Part shown: piece by piece, positions 28,824 through 36,397 of the stretch
Position numbering within the stretch: position 1 is the first letter of the stretch
Layout of the letters: the number at the start of each line of letters is the position of its first letter
Assembly: GCF_011759605.1 (NCBI RefSeq)
Contig: NZ_JAAOYX010000001.1
Span: forward strand, 2,037,063 to 2,101,062
Source: Luteibacter sp. SG786
Lineage (GTDB): Bacteria; Pseudomonadota; Gammaproteobacteria; Xanthomonadales; Rhodanobacteraceae
Reading direction: 5' to 3'
DNA: 64,000 bases
Notes under the pieces: generated by a model
The model's input: the letters and a program-made list of their open reading frames with translations, nothing else
Databases searched by the model: none
What the model was told of the DNA's origin: nothing
Program-made: the position numbers and the translations under genes

Positions 28824-29018
28824 GCGGCTCCCGGCACGGGTCGGAGGGTGGGGGAAAGGCGGGAAAACTAGCAGATTGCGGGCTCCGGGCGGGTTGCGCC
28901 GCAGCATCGCCAAGGTTTTGTGATTTGCAGTCAGGGGGCGGGTCGCCTAGCCTTGGAGGCCTGGGAAGGCCGCTTCGTCCCATCCCTGTCCCTATTCCCC
29001 CTCCACAGCGAGAATTCC

Positions 29019-29501
29019 ATGCAGATCGCCAACCGCCACGCCGTTTCCTTCCATTACACGCTGACCGACGACCAGGGCAATGTCATCGACAGCTCGGAAG
29101 GCCGCGAGCCGCTGGCCTATATCCATGGCGAAGGCCATATCGTCCCGGGTCTGGAAAAGGCGCTGGAAGGCCGCTCGGCTGGCGACCAGTTCAAGGTCGA
29201 CGTCGCTCCGGAAGAAGGCTATGGCCCGCGCCACCAGGAGCTGATCCAGGTGGTGCCGCGCGCCGCGTTCCAGGGCGTGGAAGACCTGCAGCCCGGCATG
29301 CAGTTCCAGGGTCGCAACGACCAGGGCAGCATCAACGTCACCGTCAGCAAGATCGAGGGCGACAACGTCACCGTCGACGGCAACCATCCGCTCGCCGGCC
29401 AGACCCTGCACTTCGCTGTCGAGATCACCAACGTGCGCGAAGCGACCGACGAAGAACTTTCGCATGGTCACGTGCACGGTGAGGGCGGTCACCACCATTA
29501 A
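29019..29501 (+). CDS. slyD: FKBP-type peptidyl-prolyl isomerase SlyD
   Basis: A 160-residue SlyD-like protein with an FKBP domain split by an IF (insert-in-flap) domain: VSFHYTLTDDQGNVIDSS, YIHGEGHIVPGLEKAL and VAPEEGYGPRHQELIQVV. The tail SHGHVHGEGGHHH is a short metal-binding histidine cluster typical of SlyD, which also delivers nickel. The ATG at 29019 matches the usual N-terminus (MQIANRHAV). Confidence 0.93.
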   Translation: MQIANRHAVSFHYTLTDDQGNVIDSSEGREPLAYIHGEGHIVPGLEKALEGRSAGDQFKVDVAPEEGYGPRHQELIQVVPRAAFQGVEDLQPGMQFQGRNDQGSINVTVSKIEGDNVTVDGNHPLAGQTLHFAVEITNVREATDEELSHGHVHGEGGHHH

Positions 29502-29515
29502 GGTGGCGGACCCAT

Positions 29516-29597
29516 GTGGGAGCCGGCTTTGCCGGCGATTCCCGCGGCAGCGGGCAACCTTGCCGCAAGAATCCATCGCCGCTGAAGCGGCTCCCAC
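29516..29597. repeat. REP/BIME-like intergenic palindrome, copy 4
   Basis: An 82-base copy of the element at 3984-4062 with a complete GTGGGAGCC...GGCTCCCAC outer stem, between the convergent ends of slyD and the phospholipase gene. Confidence 0.87.
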
Positions 29598-29624
29598 ACA
29601 AAGCCTGCAAGGCCGAATCGCTCG

Positions 29625-30695
29625 TCAATACCAATCCAGCAACGACACACCCAACCCGAGGTAGGTCGCCCGGTGGTTGTAGTCGATCAGGCTTTCCCCG
29701 TAGCCGTTGAAGATTTCCATGTAGCCGCGCAGGTTGCCGACGACCGGGAAGCTCCACGTGCCGCGTAGCGAACCGTGCGAACGGTCGCCGCCCCGGAACG
29801 AGTGCCGCGCGGTGAGGCCGAATTCCTGGCGCCCCACCTCGTGCACGATCTGGATCTCGCCCCGGCCCATGTAGTCCTGGATGTCCGGGTTGTCGTCGTC
29901 CTTGCGATCTTCCGGAATACGCCACCACGGGCGCAGCATGATGGTCCAGCCTTCGCGTTCCAGTCCGATGTCGGCGATCACGCGATTCCAGCTGCGCGAC
30001 AGCGGATCGGCGCGGCCATTCGACTGATGGTTGATGCCGATGCCGGCAAGCCGGCCCGTCCAGCCGAACACCTCGTAATGCGTGTTGAAGGCGAGGATTG
30101 CCTCGGGCTCGTAGTTGGTTTCGCGGAAGGGCCGCGAGTTGTCCGTGTTGTACACCTGCCAGCGCGAGGACTGGGTATAACCGACCCAGAGATCGCCGTT
30201 GTCGCCGAAGAGGTTCTCTCCCACCTTCGTCTTCAGGCTGATCTGGAATTTCGCTTCCACGTCGTCGAGCTGCTGCGGCGTGGCCACCGTATGGTCGGGA
30301 GCGGGACTGTGCGGCCGGGTGTTCTGCTTCGACGTACCGAAGAAGGGCAGGGCGTACGTCGGCTTGTAGCCGCGGAGGTTGAACGTGCCGAGTTTCGCTT
30401 CCGGCGAGAGCTCCCAACGGCTGTCCAGTAGCGAGAGTGGCCGGGCCACGTCCTGCGACTCGCGCGTGGCCAGGTCGACGCTGACCGAATGCGCCTTGGT
30501 GTCTTCCTTTTTCGCCGCCTGCGGCAGGCGATCGCGGCCCACCGCCTTGTCGTAGCACAGCAGGCGCTGCGAGTCGGTCTCGATCGCCGAGCACGCGCGG
30601 ATGTCCATCGGACTGGGGTTCTGCGCGAGCGCCAGGCTCGCATGCAGGCACGCGTAGGCGCACAAGGCGCCGGAGGCGGCGCGGTATGACTTCAT
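29625..30695 (-). CDS. pldA: Outer-membrane phospholipase A
   Basis: A 356-residue exported protein: signal peptide (GALCAYACLHASLALAQ), an ~80-residue N-terminal part with a cysteine pair, then a PLA1/OMPLA beta-barrel. The catalytic motif GINHQSNG (His and Ser) and SRSWNR with the supporting Asn are intact, and the protein ends in the aromatic outer-membrane signature SLLDWY. OMPLA hydrolyses phospholipids that reach the outer leaflet. The ATG at 30695 has GGAG six bases upstream. Confidence 0.92.
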   Translation of the reverse strand: MKSYRAASGALCAYACLHASLALAQNPSPMDIRACSAIETDSQRLLCYDKAVGRDRLPQAAKKEDTKAHSVSVDLATRESQDVARPLSLLDSRWELSPEAKLGTFNLRGYKPTYALPFFGTSKQNTRPHSPAPDHTVATPQQLDDVEAKFQISLKTKVGENLFGDNGDLWVGYTQSSRWQVYNTDNSRPFRETNYEPEAILAFNTHYEVFGWTGRLAGIGINHQSNGRADPLSRSWNRVIADIGLEREGWTIMLRPWWRIPEDRKDDDNPDIQDYMGRGEIQIVHEVGRQEFGLTARHSFRGGDRSHGSLRGTWSFPVVGNLRGYMEIFNGYGESLIDYNHRATYLGLGVSLLDWY

Positions 30696-30791
30696 AAGGG
30701 GCTCCGTGCTGTCCGGACACGTTCCGGTGGGCAACGGAGTGTAGCGGCAAGGTTTGTGAAGAACGTGCCGTGACGGATTTGCAAACGGAAC

Positions 30792-30824
30792 AAAAAGTGG
30801 GAAGCCCGGTGAAGGGCTTCCCAC
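30792..30824 (-). terminator. Intrinsic terminator of the EF-hand gene
   Basis: Perfect 11-base stem GTGGGAAGCCC/GGGCTTCCCAC, six-base loop, followed on the minus strand by five T. It lies 31 bases after the stop of the gene at 30855-31412. Confidence 0.9.
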
Positions 30825-30854
30825 GGTGCAGGCCGGGTTGTCCCGGCGTTTTCG

Positions 30855-31412
30855 TTATTGGCCGCTGGCGCCCGAGTGGGCTACCCACTTCGCGTATTCC
30901 GATTTCGAGATCCGGCCGTCGCGATTGCTGTCGGCGTACTGGAAATCGTTGGCAAGAAGCGGATAGGCCGACGCCTGTTCCGGCGTGATCGAGCCCTTGC
31001 CGCCCGAGAGCGTCGCGAAGTCGGGTGCAGGACCCGCCGGCTTGGCGGGCGCTGGACCGCTGTTTACGGTGACCTGCCCCTGTGGGGTCTGCATGGTTGC
31101 TCCGCTGGAGTCACCTGCCGGCGGGGGCGGCATCGGTGCTCCCGGAGCGCCGGGGGGCGGCGGTGGTGCCTGGTTGGCCGGCGGCGGCATGTTCGGGTCC
31201 GGGGCCTGGGTCGTCGGCGGTATCGGATTGCCCGCCTGGCCCGGCTGTCCCGGCGGCGGGGGGACATCGCCCGGCGGCGGGGGCGGCGAAGGCGTGGCTT
31301 CGCCGGGCGGCGGAGGCGGCACCTGATTGGGGGGCGGGGGCACCTGGGCGAATGCCGCGCCTGCCAGCAGCAGCGATACGCCGAGGGTTGCGGCGCGAAC
31401 TTGCTTCTTCAT
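30855..31412 (-). CDS. Secreted proline-rich EF-hand protein
   Basis: A 185-residue protein: signal peptide (TLGVSLLLAGAAFAQ), a ~100-residue low-complexity Pro/Gly region with runs such as PPPPPGEATPSPPPPPG, and a C-terminal helical segment carrying one canonical EF-hand loop, DSNRDGRISKSE (calcium ligands at positions 1, 3, 5, 7, 9, 12). An incomplete partner hand may be SGGKGSITPEQA. It is probably an extracytoplasmic calcium-binding protein; no role is known. It is monocistronic with its own terminator. Confidence 0.75.
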   Translation of the reverse strand: MKKQVRAATLGVSLLLAGAAFAQVPPPPNQVPPPPPGEATPSPPPPPGDVPPPPGQPGQAGNPIPPTTQAPDPNMPPPANQAPPPPPGAPGAPMPPPPAGDSSGATMQTPQGQVTVNSGPAPAKPAGPAPDFATLSGGKGSITPEQASAYPLLANDFQYADSNRDGRISKSEYAKWVAHSGASGQ

Positions 31413-31529
31413 GGAATGGCCTCCTTTCGAGTCGGGTTGGAGTGCTTACGACGTCTCGCGTCGTGGCATCGTTGCCGACGCTATCAAGGAACGATTTAAT
31501 GGCGGCCCAACTGCGGAAAGGCCTCTACC

Positions 31530-32798
31530 GTGCCGTCACGCGCCACCGACGCTCTATCGACGACCGGCGTGATCCGCCTCTCGCAACGCTCCGCGCAACT
31601 CCTGCACCTGGGCGCGCAGGGCCTCCTGAAACGCTCCACGCGCAAGGCTCGCAAGGCGGATGTCGCCACCGCGATCGAGCGCATGGGCCTGTTGCAGATC
31701 GACACCATCAATGTCGTCGCGCGCAGTCCGTACATGACCCTTTTCTCGCGACTGGGCGCGTTTCGCAACGAATGGCTCGACGAATCGCTGGGCGAGGGCC
31801 TGCTCGCGGAGTGCTGGGCGCACGAAGCCTGCTTCGTGCCTGCGGCAGAGTATCGCTACCACCGCGATTACCGCTCCGGCCGTGCGGGCCACTGGGCCCA
31901 CCGCATGGCGGAACGCACGCACGAGGAAGCACGCGCCGACATGGACGCATTGCTCGAGCGCATTCGCCGCGAGGGGCCGCTGCGAGCCTCGGATTTCGAG
32001 CGCGATACACCGGGAACGAAAGGCTGGTGGGGATGGAAACCCGAAAAGCGCTGGCTGGAGGCGTGGTTCGCACTTGGCCGGCTGATGGTGGCGAGGCGCG
32101 AACGGTTCCAGCGCGTGTACGACTTGACGGAACGTGTCACCGCGCGCTGGCCGGTCCCGCCACCTGTGGCGGCCATGGACGAAGACGAGGCGCGTCGCCA
32201 CTTCATCCTCGAAAGCGTCCGCGCGCTCGGTGTGACGAAGGCGCGCTGGATCGCCGACTATTTCCGGCTTCGGCCGCGCGTGACCGACGACGAACTGGCG
32301 CCGCTCGCGGATCAGGGCCTGCTGGTGCGGGTAGCGGTCGAAGGTTGGGACGAACCCGCGTATGTGCACCGGGACCACGAGGCATTGCTGCGCGAGTCTG
32401 CCAGGAATGCGCTGCGCGCGTCGCGCACGACGCTGCTTTCGCCGTTCGACCCAGTGGTATGGGACCGGGCGAGGGCGCAGGACCTGTTCGGCTTCGAGTA
32501 CACGATCGAGTGCTACACGCCGGCGGCGAAGCGCAAATATGGGTATTACGTGCTTCCGATCCTGCATCGCGGCCGCCTCGTCGGGCGACTGGACGCCAAG
32601 GCGCACCGCCAGGCAGGCCTGTTCCAGGTGCTCGGCGTCTGGTTGGAGGCCGGCGAGGCCACCACCCCTGCGCTGGTCGAGGGCGTGGCAAGTGCGATCC
32701 GCGAATGCGCGGCGTGGCATGGCACGCCGCGCATCGCTATCGACCGTAGCCAGCCGCGCGATCTGGCCGGCCGGCTCGCCAAGGCAGTCGGAGACTGA
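31530..32798 (+). CDS. ycaQ: YcaQ-family DNA interstrand crosslink glycosylase
   Basis: A 422-residue winged-helix protein of the HTH_42 (YcaQ/AlkX-like) family. The family acts as a DNA glycosylase on alkylated bases, including interstrand crosslinks. The catalytic QxD motif appears as LLQIDTINVVARSPYM near residue 55, and the later LLSPFDPVVWDRARA, FEYTIECYTPAAKRKYGYYVLP blocks are family signatures (both shown in parts). Start at the ATG at 31530; it abuts the stop of the opposite-strand lipoprotein gene at its 3' end. Confidence 0.88.
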   Translation: MPSRATDALSTTGVIRLSQRSAQLLHLGAQGLLKRSTRKARKADVATAIERMGLLQIDTINVVARSPYMTLFSRLGAFRNEWLDESLGEGLLAECWAHEACFVPAAEYRYHRDYRSGRAGHWAHRMAERTHEEARADMDALLERIRREGPLRASDFERDTPGTKGWWGWKPEKRWLEAWFALGRLMVARRERFQRVYDLTERVTARWPVPPPVAAMDEDEARRHFILESVRALGVTKARWIADYFRLRPRVTDDELAPLADQGLLVRVAVEGWDEPAYVHRDHEALLRESARNALRASRTTLLSPFDPVVWDRARAQDLFGFEYTIECYTPAAKRKYGYYVLPILHRGRLVGRLDAKAHRQAGLFQVLGVWLEAGEATTPALVEGVASAIRECAAWHGTPRIAIDRSQPRDLAGRLAKAVGD

Positions 32799-33272
32799 TC
32801 AGCGGGTGGAAGCGGGGGCCGGAACGTCCGCGCAGGACTTGCCGTGTAGTGCTTCCTTCAGCTGGGTGGCCAGCGAGGTACAGCGCGCGCCGAGCTGGCC
32901 GCGCATGTCCGGGTCCTGCGATTGGCGCAACAGACTCGTCCGCATCATGTCGTAGCGGCTCTCGATCTGGTCGCGAGCGTAGATGCCGGCGGCCAGATGG
33001 CAGCTCTTGTAGCTGGCCAGGTATTCGTCGCATGCGGCGATGCCGGTATTGTCGGGCAGCGGCGCATCCTTCTTGCTGCCGGTCCTTGGCGTACCTGTCA
33101 CGGTTCCGGTCGACCGCTTCGCCGGGGTACCGCCCGTCGTCGTGGTCGTGGTGGTGGCAGGCGCGGCGGTGTGCTCGGTGGTGGTCGCAGGCCGGGTCTT
33201 GTGGTCCGAGCAGGCGGCTAGCGCGAGCGCGCCGGCAAGAAGCGGAATGAGTCGGTTCATGGAGCGGTTCAT
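32799..33272 (-). CDS. Putative lipoprotein with Thr-rich linker
   Basis: A 157-residue protein with a lipobox, LLAGALALAAC, a Thr/Pro-rich spacer (TTTTTTTGGTPAKR) and a C-terminal helical domain with three to four cysteines (IAACDEYLASYKSCHLA; GARCTSLATQLK; KSC). The cysteine spacing suggests disulfides and periplasmic exposure. An ATG at 33272 has GGGGGA upstream; ATG 33260 is the alternative. Related Xanthomonadaceae proteins have no known role as far as I can tell. Confidence 0.7.
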   Translation of the reverse strand: MNRSMNRLIPLLAGALALAACSDHKTRPATTTEHTAAPATTTTTTTGGTPAKRSTGTVTGTPRTGSKKDAPLPDNTGIAACDEYLASYKSCHLAAGIYARDQIESRYDMMRTSLLRQSQDPDMRGQLGARCTSLATQLKEALHGKSCADVPAPASTR

Positions 33273-33598
33273 GGTCGGCGGTCCCCCTTGGCGAACGTGG
33301 ACGGATGGTAGCCAAAGTCGCAACATCGATGCGACGCTGCGCAAGCATGTACCTCGAAGGAGTGAAATCGATGTCAGCGGCGGCATGATCGGGCGATGTC
33401 GCCCCCATCGCTATTTCGCGCGGGTACAGGTATAGTCGCCGCACTGTGTTTGCCGGGGTCATAGAGTTACGTTGACCCGATGCCGCTGATCACGGATCCG
33501 CAACATCGCTTCGCTCCTCGCGTTTCCTTGCACACCAGTAATGCAGCGACTTATTCCAAGTCGCTGGTTTCATTCGTAAATCGTATTGGAGTGTTTCT
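33273..33598. other. Divergent intergenic region with csp leader hairpin
   Basis: 326 bases between the lipoprotein and first cold-shock genes. The part next to the cold-shock gene likely holds a long 5' leader. A perfect hairpin, CAGCGACTT/AAGTCGCTG with a five-base loop, lies at 33544-33566, 33 bases before the start codon. TATAGT at 33431 may be a -10 element, but no good -35 was found. No other gene is seen. Confidence 0.5.
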
Positions 33599-33808
33599 AT
33601 GTCGGATCGTGAGATCGGCACCGTAAAGTGGTTCAACGACGCCAAGGGCTTCGGCTTCATTTCCCGTGAGAACGGCCCGGACGTGTTCGTTCACTTCCGC
33701 GCCATCCAGGGCAACGGCTTCAAGTCCCTCGCCGAAGGCGAGAAGGTCTCCTTCAAGGTCGTGAACGGCCAGAAGGGTCTGCAGGCTGAGGAAGTCAACA
33801 AGGCCTGA
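33599..33808 (+). CDS. Cold-shock protein (CspA family), copy 1
   Basis: A 69-residue single CSD-domain protein. RNP1 is KGFGFIS and RNP2 is VFVHF; the fold is a five-stranded OB barrel that binds single-stranded RNA/DNA and melts secondary structure. The sequence is 70 percent or so like the second copy at 34896-35099. The start is preceded by GGAG about nine bases upstream. Followed by a strong terminator. Confidence 0.95.
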   Translation: MSDREIGTVKWFNDAKGFGFISRENGPDVFVHFRAIQGNGFKSLAEGEKVSFKVVNGQKGLQAEEVNKA

Positions 33809-33830
33809 TCGGCCGACTTGACCAGCTTGT

Positions 33831-33863
33831 AAAAAAGCCGGGCGGCGACGCCCGGCTTTTTTT
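33831..33863 (+). terminator. Intrinsic terminator after cold-shock gene 1
   Basis: Stem GCCGGGC/GCCCGGC, loop GGCGAC, preceded by six A and followed by seven T. Confidence 0.93.
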
Positions 33864-33980
33864 ATGGTTCTTCGCGGAAGTCCCGGGCGCTTGCCCCCGA
33901 TGCAAAGGTTCATTCGCCAAGGCGAATGCATGTGCCCTAGCGGCTGGCGCCGCCGTCAGCTTTGACGGTGAGGCCAGAGC

Positions 33981-34114
33981 CTTCGGTGTCCACCCTCGCT
34001 GCTCAGACAGGTCCTCCGCGTTCGTAAACGAGGGGCCGCTGACGCGGCCCGTATACCTATCTGGCCTTCGGCCGCTCACTTGTGCGGAACTCGCCTCGAG
34101 GGTGGACACCGAAG
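33981..34114 (+). repeat. Structured inverted-terminus element, copy A
   Basis: 134 bases bounded by perfect 18-base terminal inverted repeats (CTTCGGTGTCCACCCTCG and its complement). Inside are hairpins GGGCCGC/GCGGCCC and GGCC-ttc-GGCC. Its reverse complement resembles copy B. Confidence 0.8.
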
Positions 34115-34340
34115 ACTCTCCCCATCTTTGAGGCGGCCTGTCCGGAGAGCCGGCACAGCCGAAGCCAGCCGCTGCGGGCGGGACAGCATCGTCTCGCCTG
34201 GCCCACCTGCACGGTCAGCCAGTCGCGACCTCGGACGCTGCTTGTCGGGAAATCTTTTCAGATACCAGGCATCGCTTGCGCAGGCATCACCATCGAACGC
34301 CGCCGCTCTCCCATCACGCTACCTCACCGCCCGGAAGAGA

Positions 34341-34472
34341 CCTTGGTGTCCACCCTCGAGGCGAGTTCCGCACAAGTGAGCGGCCGCAGGCCGATAAGCA
34401 CATGGGCCGCGGCAGCGGCCTTCCTTTTCGAACGCGGAGGACCTGTCTGAGCAGCGAGGGTGGGCACCAAGG
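34341..34472 (-). repeat. Structured inverted-terminus element, copy B (inverted)
   Basis: 132 bases with terminal inverted repeats CCTTGGTGTCCACCCTCG / CGAGGGTGGGCACCAAGG (one mismatch). Read as reverse complement it matches copy A over both flanks (for example CTGCTCAGACAGGTCCTCCG and CGCTCACTTGTGCGGAACTC), while the middle differs but keeps the two hairpins. The outer stem bases differ from copy A in a compensated way. Confidence 0.8.
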
Positions 34473-34705
34473 TCTCCTGCGGGACGCTCGGCCGTACAGC
34501 GCTTTGGCAAGATCGGGCAAGCGAACCCACGACGAGCCTGTCGAAGCCAGTAGCGTCGACTCGAAGGCTGTCCTCACCCCGGTAAGGCGTGAAGAACCTT
34601 TTTTATTTCCGGCCCCGTGCTGCACCCGGGATGCCATGGCACAAATTCGGCCAACTTCTCCCTGTCTTCACGATTTTCGTCGTGATCAGCGTCAAGAATT
34701 CGTCT

Positions 34706-34727
34706 TCTGTAGGAATTCCCCTACAGA
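34706..34727. promoter_or_regulatory. Perfect dyad upstream of cold-shock gene 2
   Basis: TCTGTAGG and CCTACAGA, six bases apart. It lies 19 bases before a TATGAT (34746-34751) that could be the -10 element of the second cold-shock gene, so it overlaps the expected -35 region. It might be an operator. The leader from there would be about 139 bases, similar to the long leaders of cold-shock messages. Confidence 0.45.
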
Positions 34728-34849
34728 TGTTTGGGGAAATGTGGTTATGATCGGACGTACTGTGTCTGCGCGGTCACGAGAGTGGCCCGATGTTAGCGAG
34801 CAGTTAGACGCTCCATCGCCTCACCCGGTCCTGCATGCCCAGTAAGTCG

Positions 34850-34870
34850 CCGGCTCGCGAGCCGGGTTTT
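34850..34870 (+). terminator. Terminator-like hairpin in cold-shock gene 2 leader
   Basis: Perfect seven-base stem CCGGCTC/GAGCCGG with a two-base gap, followed by GTTTTC, ending 25 bases before the ATG. It has the look of an intrinsic terminator but lies inside the probable leader, so it may end a short upstream RNA or act as a conditional structure. Confidence 0.5.
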
Positions 34871-34895
34871 CGTGTGTTGGATAGAGGTGTGTGTG

Positions 34896-35099
34896 ATGGC
34901 AACAGGTACCGTGAAGTGGTTCAACGACGCCAAGGGCTTTGGCTTCATTACTCAGGATGGCGGCGGCCCGGACGTGTTCGTGCATTTCCGCTCGATCCAG
35001 GGCAACGGCTTCAAGTCGTTGCAGGAAGGTCAGAAGGTGGAATACGAAGTGACCCAGGGGCAGAAGGGTCCGCAGGCGGACAACGTCAGGGCGATCTGA
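34896..35099 (+). CDS. Cold-shock protein (CspA family), copy 2
   Basis: A 67-residue CSD protein with KGFGFIT and VFVHF RNA-binding motifs, close to copy 1 but with a Gly-rich loop (DGGGPDVF). The ATG at 34896 is preceded by AGAGGTG, a good ribosome site; the frame is open eight codons further upstream but without one. It is followed by a terminator at 35141-35170. Confidence 0.95.
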   Translation: MATGTVKWFNDAKGFGFITQDGGGPDVFVHFRSIQGNGFKSLQEGQKVEYEVTQGQKGPQADNVRAI

Positions 35100-35140
35100 T
35101 CGCGCGGCCGTAGCGATACGGCCCTACGAGCAAGCTTCCG

Positions 35141-35170
35141 CTCCTCCGGCCCCTGTGCCGGGGGAGTTTT
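35141..35170 (+). terminator. Intrinsic terminator after cold-shock gene 2
   Basis: Ten-base stem CTCCTCCGGC/GCCGGGGGAG (one G-T pair), loop CCCTGT, then TTTT. It ends 24 bases before the pirin ATG. Confidence 0.8.
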
Positions 35171-35193
35171 CGCGTGTCCGGAGACGTCGAGCC

Positions 35194-36063
35194 ATGACCA
35201 CCATTCCCATAGACGGCAAGGAGCGCGACCTCGGCGGCGGTTTCGTCGTCCGGCGCATGTTGCCGCACCTGAAGGCCCGCCATGTCGGTCCCTTCGTGTT
35301 CTTCGACGAGATGGGCCCCGTGGCCTTCGGCGACGACGCCGGACTGGACGTGCGCCCGCATCCGCATATCGGCCTTGCCACCGTTACCTGGCTCTTCGAC
35401 GGCGTGATCCGACATCGCGACAGTCTGGGCAGCGAAGTCGACATCCACCCGGGCGACGTGAACTGGATGACCGCGGGCCGCGGCATCGCGCATTCGGAAC
35501 GCACGCCGTTGGAGGTGCGCCACGACCACGCAAGCCTCCACGGTATCCAGGTGTGGGTGGCCTTGCCGAAGTCGCATGAGAAGATCGACCCGGAGTTTCA
35601 TCATCATCCCGCGGCCGAGCTACCCACGGTCGAGCGCGATGGAGCGCGGATGGTGGTGATCGCCGGTCAGGCGTTCGGCGCAATGTCGCCCGTGCGCGTC
35701 TTCGCCCCCATGTTTTTCGTTGAAGCCCGCCTCGAGCCGGGTGCGCGCCTCTCGATGCCGGAAGAGCACGCGGAGTGGGGCGCCTACGTGGTCGAGGGCG
35801 CCGCACGCTTCGGTGACCTCGCCATAGCCAAGCGGGACATGGCGGTGGCCCATGACGGGCCGCCCCCGGTGCTCGAGGCGACGGAACCGTCCCTCGTGAT
35901 GCTTTTCGGCGGTGCGCCGCTCGACGGCGAGCGGCACCTCTGGTGGAATTTCGTCGCCAGTTCGCCGGACCTCATCGAGAAGGCCAAGGCCGATTGGGCG
36001 GCCGGAAAGTTTCCGTTGGTACCCGGCGACGAGTACGAGCGGATTCCTCTGCCCAATAACTGA
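35194..36063 (+). CDS. Pirin-family protein
   Basis: A 289-residue bicupin of the pirin family. The iron-site motif of the N-terminal cupin is visible as RPHPHIGLATVTWLFDG together with IHPGDVNWMTAGRGIAHSER (shown across residues 58-105). Bacterial pirins include quercetinase-like dioxygenases (YhhW) and redox-linked regulators; the role here is open. The ATG at 35194 has GGAG 11 bases upstream. Confidence 0.9.
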   Translation: MTTIPIDGKERDLGGGFVVRRMLPHLKARHVGPFVFFDEMGPVAFGDDAGLDVRPHPHIGLATVTWLFDGVIRHRDSLGSEVDIHPGDVNWMTAGRGIAHSERTPLEVRHDHASLHGIQVWVALPKSHEKIDPEFHHHPAAELPTVERDGARMVVIAGQAFGAMSPVRVFAPMFFVEARLEPGARLSMPEEHAEWGAYVVEGAARFGDLAIAKRDMAVAHDGPPPVLEATEPSLVMLFGGAPLDGERHLWWNFVASSPDLIEKAKADWAAGKFPLVPGDEYERIPLPNN

Positions 36064-36073
36064 CGGAGGGCGT

Positions 36074-36379
36074 ATGGCCGGCTTCGACAGTTTTCGCGAT
36101 TTCTATCCGTACTACCTCGGCGAACATGCCGACCTCCGTTGCCGCCGGCTGCATTTTGCCGGCAGCTGGGTGGTGCTCTTCGCCCTGGCGATGCTCCTTT
36201 TCACCGGGCTATGGTGGTGGCTGTTGCTTGCGCTGGTCGGCGGCTACGGTTTCGCCTGGGTAGGCCACTTCGTGTTCGAGAAGAACCGGCCCGCCACGTT
36301 TCGCCATCCCTTGTATAGCCTGATGGGCGATTGGGCGATGTTCTGGGACATCCTGCGCGGGCGCGTTTCCCTGCGGTAA
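36074..36379 (+). CDS. DUF962 / Mpo1-like membrane protein
   Basis: A 101-residue protein with two hydrophobic helices (LHFAGSWVVLFALAMLLFTG; WWWLLLALVGGYGFAWVGHF) and the signature FRDFYPYYLGEHADLRCRRLHF plus HFVFEKNRPATF, as in the DUF962/YGL010w family. The yeast member Mpo1 is an Fe-dependent dioxygenase of 2-hydroxy fatty acids; the conserved histidines (HADLRCRRLH, GHF) are kept. Ten bases after pirin, preceded by GGAGGG. The role in bacteria is not established. Confidence 0.85.
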   Translation: MAGFDSFRDFYPYYLGEHADLRCRRLHFAGSWVVLFALAMLLFTGLWWWLLLALVGGYGFAWVGHFVFEKNRPATFRHPLYSLMGDWAMFWDILRGRVSLR

Positions 36380-36397
36380 CCACGCCCGCGCCGAACT

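Larger units (their letters stand above)
33864..34895. other. Gene-free 1-kb stretch between two cold-shock genes
   Basis: No reading frame here has a recognisable protein or ribosome site. It contains two inverted copies of a ~133-base structured element (33981-34114, 34341-34472), a dyad at 34706-34727, a possible promoter -10 (TATGAT at 34746-34751) and a terminator-like hairpin at 34850-34870 just before the second cold-shock gene. The remaining ~550 bases show no pattern I can name. Confidence 0.6.

Noticed and set aside
26883-28871. 662-codon plus-strand open frame opposite the biotin carboxylase gene
   Set aside because: Shadow frame; the minus strand carries all biotin carboxylase and biotinyl motifs.
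33800-34860. Several frames of 60-190 codons between the cold-shock genes
   Set aside because: They read through the inverted repeat copies on both strands and share only repeat-derived sequence; no protein family pattern.
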